From assembly GCF_026652115.1 (NCBI RefSeq), contig NZ_JAPPSQ010000018.1, positions 1 through 64,000 on the forward strand: 64,000 nucleotides of DNA, in the 5' to 3' direction. A program made the translations under genes and the position numbers. Position 1 is the first letter of the stretch. Each line of letters begins with the position of its first letter. A model generated the notes under the pieces. That model searched no databases and was not told the origin of the DNA. It worked only from the letters and a program-made list of their open reading frames with translations. Positions 63,777 to 64,000 of the stretch are shown here, piece after piece. The DNA is from Algoriphagus sp. PAP.12 (lineage in GTDB: Bacteria; Bacteroidota; Bacteroidia; Cytophagales; Cyclobacteriaceae).

Positions 63777-64000
63777 TTATTTAGCAGGCAACACTTTAGC
63801 TTTGACTTCCCCAAACCCAACTCTGATTCCATCTTTTTCAGAAAAGCCTTTTAGGATTACCGTATCTCCATCTTCAATAAATTTCCTTTCCTCTCCACTA
63901 TCCAACCTTACAGGCTTTGTCCCCTTCCAGCTCAACTCCAGCATGGAACCGAAAGAATCTTCAGTTGGGCCAGAAATTGTACCTGAAGCCAACATATCTC
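63777..64000 (-). CDS. fahA: Fumarylacetoacetase, 3' end only (cut by the window edge)
   Basis: The last 74 or so codons of a gene that runs off the right edge. The readable sequence [57 protein letters not shown] matches the C-terminus of fumarylacetoacetate hydrolase closely. That enzyme catalyses the last step of tyrosine and homogentisate degradation, to fumarate and acetoacetate. The start and the catalytic core are outside the window, so only the family can be stated. Confidence 0.9.
   Translation of the reverse strand, partial: DMLASGTISGPTEDSFGSMLELSWKGTKPVRLDSGEERKFIEDGDTVILKGFSEKDGIRVGFGEVKAKVLPAK

Noticed and set aside
1..64000. CRISPR arrays, insertion sequences, prophage or defence genes
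   Set aside because: No regularly spaced repeats, transposase, integrase, Cas, restriction or phage genes were found on reading the whole window; intergenic repeats are isolated hairpins or operators.

Overview
The window is chromosomal DNA of a Bacteroidota bacterium, most likely in the order Cytophagales (Cyclobacteriaceae, an Algoriphagus-like genus; this placement is an inference from gene content and from the roughly 40% GC). The evidence is a SusC/SusD outer-membrane uptake pair, lipoproteins with short Bacteroidota-type lipoboxes, GSCFA and DUF4153 proteins, a membrane pyrophosphatase, a TAnnTTTG promoter element and very little Shine-Dalgarno signal. Gene density is high and most genes are housekeeping or envelope functions. 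I see no rRNA, insertion sequence, prophage or CRISPR array. One tRNA gene, tRNA-Pro(GGG), lies near the left edge.

Layout. 1-3.8 kb: tRNA-Pro with its terminator, an exported sulfatase, two small conserved proteins and an exported beta-lactamase-fold serine hydrolase. 4-6.3 kb: membrane-bound pyrophosphatase. 6.6-11.2 kb: SusC/SusD pair. 11.2-15.8 kb: PBP4-type carboxypeptidase, S9 peptidase, DUF1801 and DUF1835 proteins. 15.8-16.9 kb: ECF sigma factor with a membrane partner, on the minus strand. 17-22.6 kb: GSCFA protein, DUF255 thioredoxin-like protein and PriA. 22.7-25.8 kb: a three-gene ABC exporter with HlyD-type adaptor. 25.9-27.1 kb: serine hydrolase. 27.2-29.1 kb: agmatine-to-putrescine genes (aguB, aguA). 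29.4-32.2 kb: two unrecognised secreted proteins. 32.3-35.2 kb: a small ABC ATPase with a membrane partner, then a PepSY membrane protein.

35.2-44.9 kb is the most unusual part. A 1705-residue protein joins a degenerate (pseudo)kinase domain, an AAA ATPase, a helical repeat region, a GAF domain and an adenylate cyclase domain. It is divergent from a catalase-like/SRPBCC fusion protein. That gene converges, with only 12 nt between stops, on a two-gene operon encoding a DyP-type peroxidase and a membrane protein with an internal duplication. The three proteins look like a haem-peroxidase system, possibly acting on lipid peroxides and possibly linked to cAMP signalling; both links are inference.

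45.2-51.4 kb: amidohydrolase, GH20 hexosaminidase and two tandem CE1-like esterases, i.e. carbohydrate or amino-sugar degradation. 51.5-53.5 kb: two outer-membrane barrels. 53.6-57.6 kb: an envelope operon (membrane protein, winged-helix regulator, small membrane protein, CreD, DUF4153) carrying two copies of the same composite operator-like repeat. 57.6-64 kb: flavodoxin-reductase-like protein, exported sugar isomerase/epimerase-like lipoprotein, Na+/alanine symporter, Dph6-like PP-loop ATPase, an unrecognised protein with a CBM9/DOMON-like N-terminus, and the 3' end of a fumarylacetoacetase gene cut by the window edge.
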